DNA of 64,000 bases from Brasenia schreberi (GCA_036023115.1 JAYKKT010000040.1:6483001-6547000), one strand, 5' to 3'; shown: positions 15,785-28,290, counted from the first letter of the stretch. A program made the numbers and translations. Notes: generated by a model not told the origin, from the sequence alone.

Positions 15785-15786
15785 GG
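15512..15786. repeat. Compound (TA)n/(TACA)n/(GA)n microsatellite
   Basis: About 60 bp of TA repeats, then about 150 bp of tacata/tgtata variants, then TA again and a (GA)n end. Both strands read open across it only because of composition. Confidence 0.9.
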
Positions 15787-16479
15787 TATGTGCGGCAAGT
15801 TTCATATGCATCTGCAACCGTCTGCTACATCTCCTTCTAGGGTTGATGAACGAACCGATCAGGTCATGGTTGTCTCACTTTGACTTGTGACCAGCTTAGG
15901 CAGTAACCAAATATGAGCTGGCTCATTAAGCTAATACGAGCTAAAATTGAAAAAAAATCATGACATATAACAAAAGAAAGGGTGGCTACGTCGGTTTCAC
16001 AACAGAAAGATCAGGCATATAAGAAAAGAGCGAGAAATTCTTTCCTCGTGCTCGGACCCGACATTCATCATATCTCGAGCTCACGGCTAAGCGAGTGGTT
16101 CTGTGATCCATCAGTGGATCCAAACCGTGAATCAAACAGACAAAAGTCCAGTCCACTGCCTCAAACAACTTAGCAACATGTTGCAGTTATTTTTAGAATA
16201 TGCAACTTGGACATTTCCGCAACAATTGAATGACAGTGAGTGCCAATTTGTGAGAAAGATCTCTGACAGCTTACACAGCAATGAAAGTTCTTCCTCAAAT
16301 GGATCCAACCTTCCAATCAATTGTAAAATTAAAGCTAAGGTCAGCGAGGTTGGTAGATTCAAGGTGGGGTTCATCTTTTTTCCCTTTGCTGAGTTGCTCC
16401 CACATCAAAAACTTCACATGGCAGGTTCTCCGCCAAAACAAATTGAGCTTCTTGTGGTTTACCTCCCTTGAGCTTGTGT

Positions 16480-16753
16480 GTACAGTAGCGGGCTGCACAC
16501 CACTTTTGGTTGGTTTGACAGGCATGCTCTCCTTTCATATATATATATATATAGAGAGAGAGAGAAAGAGAGAGAGAGATTAGATCCTATAACATGTGAC
16601 TATGTTCATATTTTGCTTTTCGAACACAAGTATAATTAAGTATTTTTATATTCTTTTAAACCCACTTAAAGCTTTCTAAGGAAGAGCTTGCTTGGTGAGC
16701 AGTTGTGAGATGCACACCATTTTTGGGTGGTTTGACCGGCATAAGCTCGTTTG

Positions 16754-16820
<67 letters not shown>

Positions 16821-17060
16821 CATGCAAATCTTTACTCTTGGGACATGAGCATAACAAGTGTTTTTTATATTTTTTAAAATTTACTTAAAACATTTATGAC
16901 TTGAAGGCAAGACTAAGGCCACATGATTGAGTTTTCTTAAGCAAGAGCTTTCTTGTTGGGTAGTTGAGAGGTGCACACTATTTTTGGTTGATTTGACATG
17001 CATATTCATGTTATTTTTGAGATTATATAATAAGTATTTTTATGTTATATAAAATATATA
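16480..17060 (+). repeat. Three head-to-tail copies of a ~200 bp unit
   Basis: Each copy contains gtgcacacca-like sequence followed by tttttggttggtttgac and gcat, at about 16490, 16708 and 16971. Copies 1 and 2 run into (TA)n or (GA)n tracts of different length, followed by acatg and a gagcataa/caagtg segment and then a T-rich end. Spacing is about 215 and 265 bp, the difference coming mainly from microsatellite length. Confidence 0.7.
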
Positions 17061-17135
<75 letters not shown>

Positions 17136-17194
17136 CGCTTTCAGTATCCCAACGATCCAGCCACAGGCGGGAATAAGCCATTCGAGAGGGAGAG

Positions 17195-17530
17195 GGACAG
17201 AGAGAGATGGAATTTTTTTCCATATCTCTCTCTCTAATTTTCAGTTTTTTGTTTCCCTCTCTCTTTATAAATCGGTGTAAGCGTGGACGCTATCCCCACG
17301 GAGATCGCCTTCCGGCGCATCGCTCAGCAATGCAGCACTCTTAGTGGCCGGTTTCCTTCGTTCGCCCCCTTTGCTGTTTGAGATTTTTTGTTTCCGTTTT
17401 AGTTTCTTTGAGGAACACTTGTGTTTCTTTCTACAGAAGCTGATTTAAGTCGAATATCCTTCTTCCTTTTCTATATCGAGCCCGTCTGTGGAAAATCTGT
17501 GCTTCTGAGATTCATCTTCCTTTTCTTTGG
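17195..17530 (+). promoter_or_regulatory. Probable DWF1 core promoter and non-coding leader exon
   Basis: A CT-rich stretch leads to TATAAAT at 17266-17272. The following ~230 bases are CT-rich, without a long frame, like a plant leader, and end at ctttggtaaatg near 17529, a good donor site. The nearest downstream plus-strand gene is DWF1, whose ATG is preceded by an acceptor (ttgctgtag) at about 24832. I infer a leader intron of about 7.3 kb between them; only transcript data can confirm it. Confidence 0.5.
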
Positions 17531-18367
17531 TAAATGTAGGCGAAATCCGTCTTCTTTTCTTTGAAATCTTAGTGTTTCTGTTTTCACCTTCAGTGAACAT
17601 TGTCTTCTTACGTTGTTTCTAGTCTTTGGACGCTGATCCCTCTATTCTTCTGGAGAACTTATGCATATTCCCTAGAAAATGTTGAAATAGTGAGGAATTC
17701 GTTTTGGTTTAGAACTCTAGCTTCCGATTTCAAGTGGTCGTCCGGCGATATTTTTTTCCCCTTGCCTTGTGGATTTTCGAAGGATTCGGTTTTTGTCGTC
17801 ATGAACGTAAAGTCTGATCACATTCTAAGTCGTTCTTCCTACTTGTATTGTTACTACTCCGTGTATATGAAGCAAAGTCAATTTTTTGGCTTGAACTCTG
17901 CTGTACATAACTTTATATGTTTGATCTCTCGTTTTTTCAGTATTTTGCTTTTGTGTTCCAGTTTTGTTCATTAGATCACTTCTCCTTTTCTTCTTCTCCC
18001 GTTGGTGATAACAATCCCTTTCAACTGTTAAAGTTCCATCTTCTGTTTAAATTCCTGGATCTGAATCTTCAGTTTTATAGATTGTGTAGGAATTGATGTT
18101 TTGAGCCTTTGATGCTTTCAAGAAGGCCAAATGATGAAAGAACTTCCAATTTAGGTTCAATGTTTTCTGACCTCCCTCTGGTTTTGGTATGGTCTTTCAT
18201 GCAACTATTTTGAAGCAAGAGCGAGTTAAACTCGTTAAAATTGAGAATTCCTTTCTCTAGTTGATTTTTTATTGTTTGGTCCTGTTATCTGGTGGCTTTC
18301 AAGCTGTCTTGTTCTGTCCGTTAAACTGGAGATTTAATCTGTTCTCCATATCTTTCATCTTCAAAAC

Positions 18368-19073
18368 TTATATGAAACTTGAGTTGAGAGGATTCACACA
18401 CTCCTACTAATTTCCTTACACACCATGGATATGACTCACCAAAGTGATAAAGACCGACTCACTCATCATCGGTTAAAGATAAGAGAGAGATTTGAAGCAA
18501 ATGCTGAAAATAATCGACTGAAAATTCCTTAGACCTGATCCTATTTATACTCGGGATAACCCTTGAGTTAGGTTTAAGGCATATTAACTTACTATAAAGA
18601 CTCTTCTAGGAAATAGACAATTACCTAGTAAAATGTTGATACAGGCTCAACCATCTATGAACTTGCTATAAAGACTTTCTTAAGAAATAGACAATGACCT
18701 AGTAAAATGCTTATACTGGCTCAACCATTTATGAGTTTGCTACAATTGTTGTTTTGGTAATTGCTAAGGCCACTAAATGAACATTAAATCTGAATTGTCT
18801 ATCCCCAAAATGAGCCAACTGGAGGTATTGATTTTAAGAGATGTGGAGAATCTTTTAGCTAGTTTAAATATGGTTTTACTCTTGGGTTACCTCTTATTGG
18901 AGTAAACAAACAACTTTGAGTTTGTTAAAGTCATTAATGCTCTATTTATCAATGTTTTGGGTTTGAACCGAGTTGGATTGATGGTTTCACTTCGAGCACG
19001 AGTAAGAGATCCCTCATAGCGATCGGTGAGTCCTTCTCACCAAGTTAGATTATTAGTGCTTGGTCCTTCATCA
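18368..19073 (-). repeat. Left LTR (3' LTR of the element)
   Basis: Starts ttatatgaaacttgag and ends tccttcatca on the plus strand. It pairs with 23258-23954. It contains two tandem ~77 bp units at about 18590-18745, each with ataaagact, aatagacaat and cctagtaaaatg. Confidence 0.88.
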
Positions 19074-19212
19074 TTTTCTTGGGGTTGGTGAGGATTTGTT
19101 CTCAAATCTGGATTTTCGGTATCTTCCTTGTAAGGAATAAGATTCTTAACGTTAAAAGAATTAGAAGAAACATTGAACCCCTTCGGTAGATCTATCTTAT
19201 AAGCATTATCAT

Positions 19213-20057
19213 TTATCTTCTACAAAATCTTAAATGGGTCATTAACTCGGGGCATGAGTTTAGATCGTCGCTTGTGTGAGAACCTAGTTTTGATAAGATG
19301 TATTCAAACAAGGTCCCTAGGGCAAAAACAATGGATTTACTCCTTTTGTTAGCTTGTTTGGCATAAATTGTTATTTGTTTCTCAATCTGTTGCTTTACTT
19401 GTTGGTGTAAAGCTTTAATGGATTCAACTCGACTTACTCCCTTAGAATCTGCTTTAGTGTGCTCGGGTATAGGTACCAAGTATAATGAGGTTGTGGAACT
19501 CTAGACTATTTCAAAGGGAAAACGACCGATAGTTTTGTGAATTGAGCGATTGTAGGCAAATTCCATCCAAAGAAGTTGTTCCTCTCAAGTTTGTAGATTA
19601 TTGGAGATAAAGGCCGTAGAAGAGTGGTGAGAGTGCAATTCACCACTTCAGTTTGAGGGTGGCATGCTCTGCTGAAGAGGAGTTTGGCTTCGAGTCGATT
19701 CCATAGAGTCTTCAAGAAATAACTTGTGAGATTAGCATCGTAGTCAGACACGAGGCTTTTGGGAATACCATAAAAGTTTACGACTTTTCTGAAAAAAAGA
19801 TATACAACATGAACCACATCGTTAGTCTTATAGCAAGGAATAAAATGTGATATTTTACAAGATCTGTCTACTACAACTAAGATAAAATCTCGTCCCCTGT
19901 TTGTTCTATAAAGGCCCACAATGAAATCAAGGCTAATGTTGGTCCAAAGTCTAGTAGAAATCGGCAAAGACATGTAGAGTCCCTGGTTTATCCATTTCCC
20001 TTTAGCCAATTTGTAGGTAACACATCTTTCAACAATCCTATGAACATCACGGTTCAT
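19213..20057 (-). pseudogene. gypsy integrase remnant and 3' pol part
   Basis: 20057-19506 encodes an integrase core (WTNISLDFIVGLYRTNRGRD, then FILVVVDRSCKISHFIPC, and SDYDANLTSYFLKTLWN). The catalytic-type aspartates around the DFI and SDYD segments are visible. 19479-19213 covers the following pol C-terminal stretch. Frames are separate and interrupted. Confidence 0.85.
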
Positions 20058-20696
20058 TTTTTACCAACTTTAATATTTTTCTTTTCCTAAAATATCCTGC
20101 TAACCCACCACCATAAGCTTCTCGAGTGAAGAGTTCTCGGTAAGATCCTCTCGAAATGCAAGGCTTGTCTCGTCGAAAAAGGTATCCGCTATTCTGGTTT
20201 AATCTATTTAACTATCTTTTCTAACCAACCGAACCGAGGGGTAGGAAGTTTGAGTCCCTTACATATTGCTCTTTTAAGACTTCTAATCACATCATACGGG
20301 CTTCGAGAACAGTGATCAATGAATATTTTCGTGATAGATCATCAACCATTATGTTAGAATTTCCTTTTTTGTATTGAATGGTGTAGGAAAAGGATTCTAG
20401 GAATTCAACCCATTTGTTATATCTTCTATTTAGTTTGCCTTGCCTCTAAAGATGCTTAAGAAATTCATGATTGGTATTAATCACGAATTCTTTAGGCCAT
20501 AGGTAATGTTGTCATCTCTTAAATGCTTAGATTAATGAATAGAATTCATTCTCATAAGTAGAGTAACACAAAATGGGTCATCTTAATTTTTTACTGAAAA
20601 ATACAATGGATCGTTGCTCCTCCATCAACATGGCTCCAATTCCTACTCCCGAAGTGTCACATTCAACTTTGAAAGTATTGTTGAAGTCAGAAAGAG

Positions 20697-21559
20697 CTAA
20701 AGTTGGTAATTACTCAGTTGGACTTTGATTTCATCAAAGCCACGCGTGCATGCTGTAGTCCACCAAAATTCTTGGTTTTTCTTTATACAATCAGTTAATG
20801 GTGTTGCAATGTTGTTGAAATTCTTGATGAATCTTTGGTAGAAAGGGGTCAATCCGTGAAAACTACGTACCTCGACCACGTTGGTTGGGCCTGACCAGTC
20901 TTAGATGGCTTTCACTTTTTCGAGATCAACCTCAACTCCTTGCTTAGAGATGATGAATTCAAAAAATTGCACTTGTGTTCAACCATTTTACGGCTATAAA
21001 TCATGATGTCATCAAAATATATGATAAAAAAATTGTCAATAAACTCTCGCAACACATGGTTCATGAGTCACGTAAAGGTACTGGGTGTGCATTTGATCGA
21101 GCCATTCAAATAGCCAAAACTTAGTTTTGAAGGCCATTTTTCATTCATCTCCTTCCTTGATTCGAATTTGGTGGTAACTACTCTTAGATCAATCTTTAAA
21201 AACAATATTGATCCCTTGAGTTCATTCACCATGTCATCCAACCGAGGAATGAGATAACAATATTAGATAATTATTTTGTTGATGGCTTGACTATCAATAC
21301 ACATTCATAACGATCCATCTTTCTTGGGTAATAGAAGAGCATGTACTGCACAAAAATTCATGGACTCCCTCACGAAGCCTTTGGCAAACACTTCTTTGAT
21401 TTGGTGTTGCAGGTCATTAGCTTGATTGGAGTTGCAACGATAGGCCAACTTGTTTGGAAGAGTCATGCCAAGTAGCAGGTCAATATGGTGCTCAATACCA
21501 CGAATTGGAAGCAAACCATCGGGAAACTCATCAGGAAATACATCAGTGAATTCCCTCAA
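20697..21559 (-). pseudogene. gypsy reverse transcriptase / RNase H remnants
   Basis: 21559-21305 encodes the RT entry region (EFTDVFPDEFPDGLLP, HHIDLLLG, VHALLLPKKDGSL). 20879-20697 encodes the RT/RNase H junction (VEVRSFHGLTPFYQRFIKNF, then FDEIKVQLSN). Between them the frame is broken. Confidence 0.85.
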
Positions 21560-22121
21560 TAGCTTAGCAAGTAGGGGATGCTCCTACGTTGGCAAGGTGG
21601 TTTCCACTCCCTTAGATACAACTAAGTATATCATGTCAGCTTGTGCGATGGCTAGCTCAACCTTTCTTCTGGTGAGTACCAAACTTTTTTTTGGCTTGCA
21701 ACTCCTATGTAGTTAATGGTGGAGAAAGATATTGTGGTGCTAATAGGGCCAAAGTGATTTTATTTTCATCCTTTATAAATATGTACGTGTTCCTCTAGCC
21801 ATCATGAAAGGCTCGTGGGTCAAATTACTGTGGTCGGCTCAGTAGGAGATGTGCATTCATTGGAATCACGTCACGTACAATGTAGTCCTAGTAAGTTTTA
21901 CCAATGTATATTGACACAATAGCTTGTTGCTGAACCAAAATTTCCCCTTGATTGTTGAGTCAACGCAACTTATTAGGATGTGAATGAGCTATGATGGATA
22001 GTCTCAACTTCTTCATTAATTCTGTGGTGGCTACATTGGTAAAACTGTCAGCATCGATAATTAGCGAGTAAACTTTATTGAGAATTCTACAACAAAAATG
22101 AAATAGATTTTCACGCTGCTC

Positions 22122-22577
22122 TTATTCAGGAGCGGCTTGAGAGCTCAAGACTTTATGTATGACCAGAAGTTTCCTTTTGTCTACAACTTCAATAGTTTCA
22201 GCATCAACATCTTCAGGAGTCTGTTCATCTTCACTCTCTAGTGATTCAGAAGACTTGCATAGCACCATGACTCGCTTGTTGGGGCATTGAGATGCGATAT
22301 ACTTGTGGTCGAGACATTTTAAACATTTAATGTCACAACTACAATAGGTAGTGTGAAAGTTTTCAGCCACCTCTTTTTTATTTTGGTCAGGTTCCATTGC
22401 GGTAGCAAGTCCGACTTTCTTGATTTCTTTGAAAGTACTAGCTATACCTAAGAAAGCCTTGTTTTGGGTTGGCTTAGAAACCAGATATCTAAGAGAAGGG
22501 GTCTTTCTCCGTTGTCTTTCAACCTTAATGGCAAGTTGAAAAATGTCCTCAACGAATGAATAATGTTGGAATTTCAC
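22122..22577 (-). pseudogene. gag fragment with altered zinc knuckle
   Basis: About 150 residues of gag C-terminal sequence. The nucleic-acid-binding knuckle reads CLKCLDHKYIASQC. Spacing matches CX2CX4HX4C, but the histidine position holds tyrosine. It lies just inside the 5' LTR side of the gypsy element. Confidence 0.7.
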
Positions 22578-23257
22578 TATGCCAGCTAGTTCTTTGTTTA
22601 ATCCGCTAATAAATCAAGCAATGATTTGCTCTATGGTTCCTGTACTTTGCAATGCAGCATCAAGGTGTCAAATTCTTTGACAAGTCCATGCTGAGCCCAC
22701 CTTATCGCAAGCTTTGTAATCGAAGGTAGAGCTCTTGCCAGTAGTAGTCGGGAACAAATCTTTTACGCATGATATGTTTCATGAATCCCCAACTCGTTAT
22801 ATCCTCATCTCCTTCCCTACATCGTTGATCTTTAAGTTTGCTCTACCAGAGATTAGCATAATCGGTGAACTCCAAAGCAGCCAAACGATATTTTCTTTTT
22901 TTGGATTATTGATAATACTTGAAGATCTTATCCACCCGCTACTCTCATCAGGTGAGCTTGATCCGATGAAAGAGAGAATTTTGATTCGAACTTGGTGATC
23001 CACGTCTTTTCGACCTCTTGGTGCATTCGTACAGTTGAGCCCAACTCAAGGGAGTTTGGGTCTATAGGGTAGGAGAAGGAGCTCTTTGTCGCAATAATTA
23101 CTCAAGGCTTTGGGTTAGTTGTGCCACCTGAGCTGTGAGTGCCTCTTGTCCATGTTGCAGTGCCATAATCCGAGCTTAGTTAAGAGACATACCTCGTAGT
23201 AGTGCGGGTATCAAAGTCTTGTCTTCTCATCCTCTCGATTTCAATGAAAGCACCAAA

Positions 23258-23954
23258 TGATATGAAACTTGAGTTGAGAGGATTCACGCATGCCTATTGA
23301 TTTTCTCACACACATGGCTTGCCACACGATGGATATGACTTATCAAAGTGATAATACCGACTCACTCACCACCAGTTAAGAATACGAGAGATATTTGAAG
23401 CAAATTCTTGAAAACAATCGAATGAATTTTTTTTAGACATGATCCTATTTATACTCCGGACAACCCCTTGAGCTAGGTTTAAGGCATATTAACTTGCTAT
23501 AAAGACTCTCCTAGAAAATGGACAATTACCTATTAAAATATTGATACAAGCTCAACAATCTATGAACTTTCTATAAAGACTTTCCTAAGAAATAGACAAT
23601 CACCTAGTAAAATGCTGATATAGGCTCAACCATCTATGAACTTTGATAATTGTTAAGGCCACTAAAGAAATATTAAATTCAAATTGTTTATTCCCAAAAT
23701 GAGCCAATTGGAGCTATTGATTTTAAGAGATGATGAAAATCTCTTAACTGCTTTATTGTTGCTTTACTTTGAGTGACTTTTTGTTGAAGTAAACAAACAA
23801 CCTTGAGTTTGCTAAAGTCATTAATGCTCCATTCACCTATAAATGTTTTAGCTTCGAACCGGGTTGGGTTGCTTGTTCCACTTTGGGCACGAGTAAGAGG
23901 TCCCTTATAGTGATCGGTGAGTCCTTTAGATCTTTAATGCGTTGTCCTTCATCA
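23258..23954 (-). repeat. Right LTR (5' LTR of the element)
   Basis: Starts tgatatgaaacttgag and ends tccttcatca. The outer ends give the usual TG...CA on either strand. The same internal tandem units seen in the left LTR recur at about 23495-23640. Confidence 0.88.
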
Positions 23955-24404
23955 ACAACCATTGGGAATTTAGCGGAATTCCTTGCAATAGCGTTGCTAT
24001 ATGAGGGAATTATTTCATTATTTTGGATCTGCCATTTTTGTCTCGTTGTAAATAACGGAAAGTAGCTTCTTATGGTTTGTCTAAAACAAACTTCCCCTTG
24101 CGTTTGCTTATTCTCGTCTCATGTGCGAAGGAATATGATTATGCATATTCAAGAAATATATCATGATCTTGTGCCTTTTCAAACATTCGGATCTGAAATA
24201 CCGGTTTTCAGGAGAACATTTACAGGAAAATGTATTTTTTATTGTTCTGTGTAGTTAATTGATTTATTTATGCTGTTGCCCTGCCGATACCTTCCAAAAA
24301 GGTGTGGCTGTTGTGTTGCAGAAATTCGTGATTCGTGCACTTGTACGTATCTCGTACTGGTCGATCTTTTTTTCTGCCATCAGTGACATTACAAAAACAC
24401 TGCG

Positions 24405-24525
24405 TTGCAACCAGAGCGTTAGCTCAACGGCAGCACGCCTTGGCTCTGATGCTGCTTGTGGAGAGTTCGACTCCCGGGGAGTGCATGCCTGTGCGTGCTT
24501 CGGTTTCCCAGAAAAAAAAACCATT
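24405..24525 (+). mobile_element. tRNA-derived SINE in the DWF1 leader intron
   Basis: A pol III A-box-like segment gttagctcaacggcag (24418) and a B-box-like gagttcgactccc (24465) lie about 45 bp apart. A short region then ends in an A9 run near 24511. The same arrangement, reversed, is at 30355-30515. Several other tRNA-like copies occur in the window. Confidence 0.7.
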
Positions 24526-24850
24526 GCGTTGTGTGCAGGGAAAAGTATCCGCCGGTAATGTCGCCCAATATTTTCTAAGTATTGTCATACAATGTACCTC
24601 GCTATGTTCCGGGTTTTAGAATTTAAGGGATATGATTCTGTTTCCTTTCTAAGTTTTAAGGGACCTGCATTACAGCTTGTTCCCTGTCATTTACCATCTT
24701 TAGATGAACTATTTTTATATCATACAAGATATTCAAAAGTTACAAACCTGCATGGGATTTCAGTATCTTAGAGCTAGAACACATAACCAGATGCTTGGTT
24801 GTTGACATTATTGTTCTTTTCCGTTGCTGTAGCCTGCCGTCTCTTCGACA

Positions 24851-26699
24851 ATGTCGGATTTGGAGAAGCCATTGCGTCCAAAGAGGAAGAAAACTTGGGT
24901 GGACTATTTGGTGAAGTTCCGCTGGATCATTGTCATCTTTGTGGTTCTCCCCCTTTCCTTTACATTCTACTTTCTCACCTATCTCGGAGATGTGAGATCT
25001 GAATCCAAGTCCTTTAAGCGCCGACAAAAGGAGCACGATGAGAACGTCAAGAAAGTGATCAATCGTTTGAAGCAGAGAAATCCAACGAAAGATGGCCTTG
25101 TGTGCACGGCTCGGAAGCCGTGGATTGCAGTTGGCATGAGAAATGTGGACTACAAGCGTGCTCGTCATTTTGAGGTAGATCTTTCTGCATTCCGAAACGT
25201 TCTTGACATTGATAAGGAAAGGATGATAGCCCGCGTCGAGCCCCTGGTCAATATGGGCCAGATCACACGTGTGACAGTCCCGATGAATCTTGCACTTGCT
25301 GTCGTTGCAGAGCTTGATGATCTCACTGTTGGAGGCCTTATCAATGGCTATGGAATTGAGGGAAGCTCTCATCTTTACGGCCTCTTTTCCGATACCGTCG
25401 TTGCTTATGAAATTATACTTGCCGATGGACGGTTGGTCCGAGCTACAAAGGACAATGAATACTCCGACCTTTTCTATGCCATTCCATGGTCACAGGGGAC
25501 GTTGGGACTCTTGGTTGCGGCGGAAATTAAACTGATACACATCAAGGAATACATGAAGCTGACATATAAACCCGTTGTGGGGAATCTGCGGGAGCTTGCT
25601 CAGGCTTATACGGATTCTTTTGCGCCGCGAGACCGTGATCAAGATAATCCTGCAAAGGTTCCTGATTTTGTCGAAGGCATGATTTATACACCAACAGAAG
25701 CTGTATTTATGACTGGAAAGTATGCTTCCAAAGAAGAAGCCAAGCAGAAGGGCAACGTGATCAATAGTGTTGGATGGTGGTTCAAGCCATGGTTCTACCA
25801 ACACGCCCAAACAGCACTAAAGAGGGGCGAGTTCGTTGAGTACATCCCGACCCGGGAATATTATCACAGGCATACCCGTTGCTTGTATTGGGAGGGGAAG
25901 CTGATCCTTCCTTTCGCCGACCAATGGTGGTTCCGGTGGACTCTTGGGTGGCTGATGCCCCCCAAGGTTTCATTCCTCAAGGCTACCCAGGGGGAAGCTA
26001 TTCGGAATTATTACCATGAAATGCATGTTATTCAGGATATGCTGGTTCCTGCATACAAAGTCGGCGATGCCCTCGAGTGGGTACACCGAGAGATGGAGGT
26101 AACTATTTTTCCTATCATTTCATCCATTTCTTTGAGAAATTCCAATAGCAGACATCGTCTTTTGCATTTGCTCTTGTTTTCTTTAGCTTATCGTTTACAT
26201 TGTATTTATGTTTCTGGCGTTGATGCCTTTTCTAAGCCTTCCTGTTTTGGATCAGGTCTATCCAATCTGGCTTTGCCCACACAGGCTTTTCAAGCTCCCC
26301 GTGAAGACCATGATCTATCCAGAGCCTGGTTTCGAGCATGCTCACAGGCAAGGCGACACCCATTACGCCCAAATGTACACTGATGTCGGCGTCTACTATG
26401 CACCCGGACCTGTTCTACGAGGGGAAGTGTTCGACGGAGCGGAGGCTGTGCGCCGCATGGAGTTATGGATGATTGACAACCACAGTTTCCAGCCACAGTA
26501 TACCGTCTCGGAGCTGTCTGAGAAGAACTTCTGGCGCATGTTCGATGCTTCACATTATGAGAAGTGCCGGGGGAAGTACGGAGCGGTAGGCACCTTCATG
26601 AGCATCTACTACAAGTCGAAGAAGGGGAGGAAGACGGAGAAGGAGGTCGAGGAAGAGGAGCAGCAGTTGTTAGACACTCCGTATGCCGAGACTGTTTAG
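24851..26699 (+). CDS. DWF1: Delta(24)-sterol reductase DWF1/DIMINUTO
   Basis: Converts 24-methylenecholesterol to campesterol, the entry to brassinosteroid synthesis, and makes other 24-alkyl sterols; an ER membrane flavoprotein. Exons are 24851-26098 (416 codons) and 26256-26699, joined at GAG|GTAACT and ATCAG|GTCTAT in phase 0. The product is 563 residues; Arabidopsis DWF1 has 561. Visible features: basic N-terminus, one membrane segment at residues ~24-46 (RWIIVIFVVLPLSFTFYFLT), an FAD-binding domain with ELDDLTVGGLINGYGIEGSS, and a C-terminal region FMSIYYKSKKGRKTEKEVEE that corresponds to the calmodulin-binding stretch of the Arabidopsis protein. The ATG follows a splice acceptor by about 18 bp, so the leader is probably spliced. 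No frameshift or stop is seen. Identity is very secure. Confidence 0.97.
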
Positions 26700-28290
26700 C
26701 AACCCAAACTGATCCTTTCCTTGGTAAGGATTGATCCAATTTCCGGTCTGACTGTCTTGAGCAGATAGCGATTCCCTCTTTTCATTTGCTAGACACCCTT
26801 TCTTTCTGTTTGGACCAAGGCTTGTTTCTTTGAGTAGTAGTTGTAGGACTAGGTTGTTTGTCTCGCGCCCTTGCTTCTCTTTTCATTATAAAACTTGGAT
26901 CTATTTTTGGCTACATGCTTTCTGGTTCTGTTTTCACCGGTGGAAACCATTAAGTTTGGCACAGTTATGTATGAACAACTTTACCAACTTACCATAGGAA
27001 TCTCTTTCAAGACCATGGGGTCCATGCTGGGCATTGGCTTGCCGAGAGGATCTAGTCCATGTGAGTCGAACCCCTGACTGCCTGCCCGGTAGCTAGAGGC
27101 CCTTCCGACTAACAATTGTCAAGCTTGGTATTTGGCTGAGAAGAGATTCCTGGACAGCAGTTGTGCCACACACATGAAGTGTTTCTTTAGTATGTGTGCC
27201 GTGAGATGCATGTGGGACTGCGCAACAGATTCGTATGACCCTTGATAACCCTGTACAGAGTGGGGCTGCAAGTGTGTCTGGGATCATTCCGATGGCATTT
27301 ATATTTGAGCTTAATGCACATGGGCCGATCACCCTGCACTATGATGACAACATGGTTGACCTTACCTTTGTTTAGAATAACCACATTTTGCAGCCAATCT
27401 TAAACTAATCTTATGAGTATGTCATGACGGGATCCTTTTTCTTCCCATTTCTTGAAGAGAAACATAAGTCCAAGGTGATAGTTTATTTGATTCTCCGAGC
27501 TTCTGATAACGGAGCCAAGCAACTCCGTTGGGTTGCAAATGGTGAGTTTTCCTGAGAGGTAGGCTGGTTTGAAAAGGCTAACTGGGAAATTTTACAACTT
27601 TGACATACGTGGAAGGGTAAGTGTCGTCCCTGGATCTTAATTTGTTCTATGATCTGAATCCAATTTGGTTGTTTATACATAAAGTGGAACCTGATTAGTT
27701 AAGGTCAGAAATCAGCTTTGAAATTTGTCAATCGAACCTGAATGCGGTTATGCTGAATCTCACCAGGTTGGATTCAGTTTGGCAGGCAACCCGACCCTCC
27801 ACAGCAAAAGCTGCAAGCATTGCAGCACTAATAGACCATGTATTTAGTTTAGTTAATCTACTTTATCAGGTGCAGCTGGTGAGGGCTTAGGTTGGCCGTT
27901 GCTGGCTGATCCCACCAGAACATGGGCAACCAAGATTTGGCTGGCAGTGATGTTGAAACCCCGAAGATGAAGACAAAGGGTGGTTTAGTCCTCGATTTGT
28001 AGGTTGTGTTCGTGTCGAGTCTTAACAACGTATTGTATAGTGCAATCTACGGTTTTGCTCTCCGCCTTCGTCACCCCGGTGCCCCGTCATTGGTGTTCCA
28101 TACTGAGCAATAGCCTCCCTCACATTTGGTTGGTTTGCTGGGATGGTCTGTTGGTTAATTGCCTCTGGATCCGAAATATTCAAATTAGAGACGAGTTCAT
28201 GAGAAAATTATTTGAATAAATTTTTTAATGAAAATTATTAGCTTAGGAGAGTTAGCCAAATAAAAAAAATATACAAACCACAATTTTTAT
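26700..28290. other. DWF1 3' flank and intergenic DNA
   Basis: No gene recognised. Minus strand 27000-27115 has a tRNA-SINE-like block. 27115-27420 and 27480-28200 are unique-looking sequence with short frames lacking any recognisable domain. Confidence 0.5.
27000..27115 (-). mobile_element. tRNA-derived SINE fragment
   Basis: Minus strand reads TAGCTACCGGGCAGGCAGT (A-box-like), then GGGGTTCGACTCACATGG with a B-box core GGTTCGACTC. Spacing is tRNA-like. No clear tail remains. Confidence 0.55.

Larger units (their letters stand above)
18368..23954 (-). mobile_element. Ty3/gypsy LTR retrotransposon, degenerate
   Basis: Bounded by two LTRs in direct orientation (18368-19073 and 23258-23954). 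On the minus strand the order is 5' LTR, a presumed primer site beginning TTTGGTGCTTTCATTGA, a gag remnant, reverse transcriptase, RNase H, integrase, a short purine-rich tract and the 3' LTR. This protease-RT-RNaseH-integrase order is that of Ty3/gypsy. Coding frames are broken many times, so it cannot act alone. Flanking 5-mers are aaaac and acaac, consistent with a decayed 5 bp target duplication. The LTRs differ at many positions, so the insertion is old. Confidence 0.9.

Noticed and set aside
16103..16471. 122-codon plus frame with overlapping minus frames
   Set aside because: No recognisable protein, and both strands are open; left unassigned.
17600..17974. 124-codon plus frame downstream of the TATA-led leader
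   Set aside because: T-rich intron-like composition, no family similarity, and inside the proposed DWF1 leader intron.
24740..25372. 210-codon minus-strand frame
   Set aside because: Antisense to the conserved first DWF1 exon.
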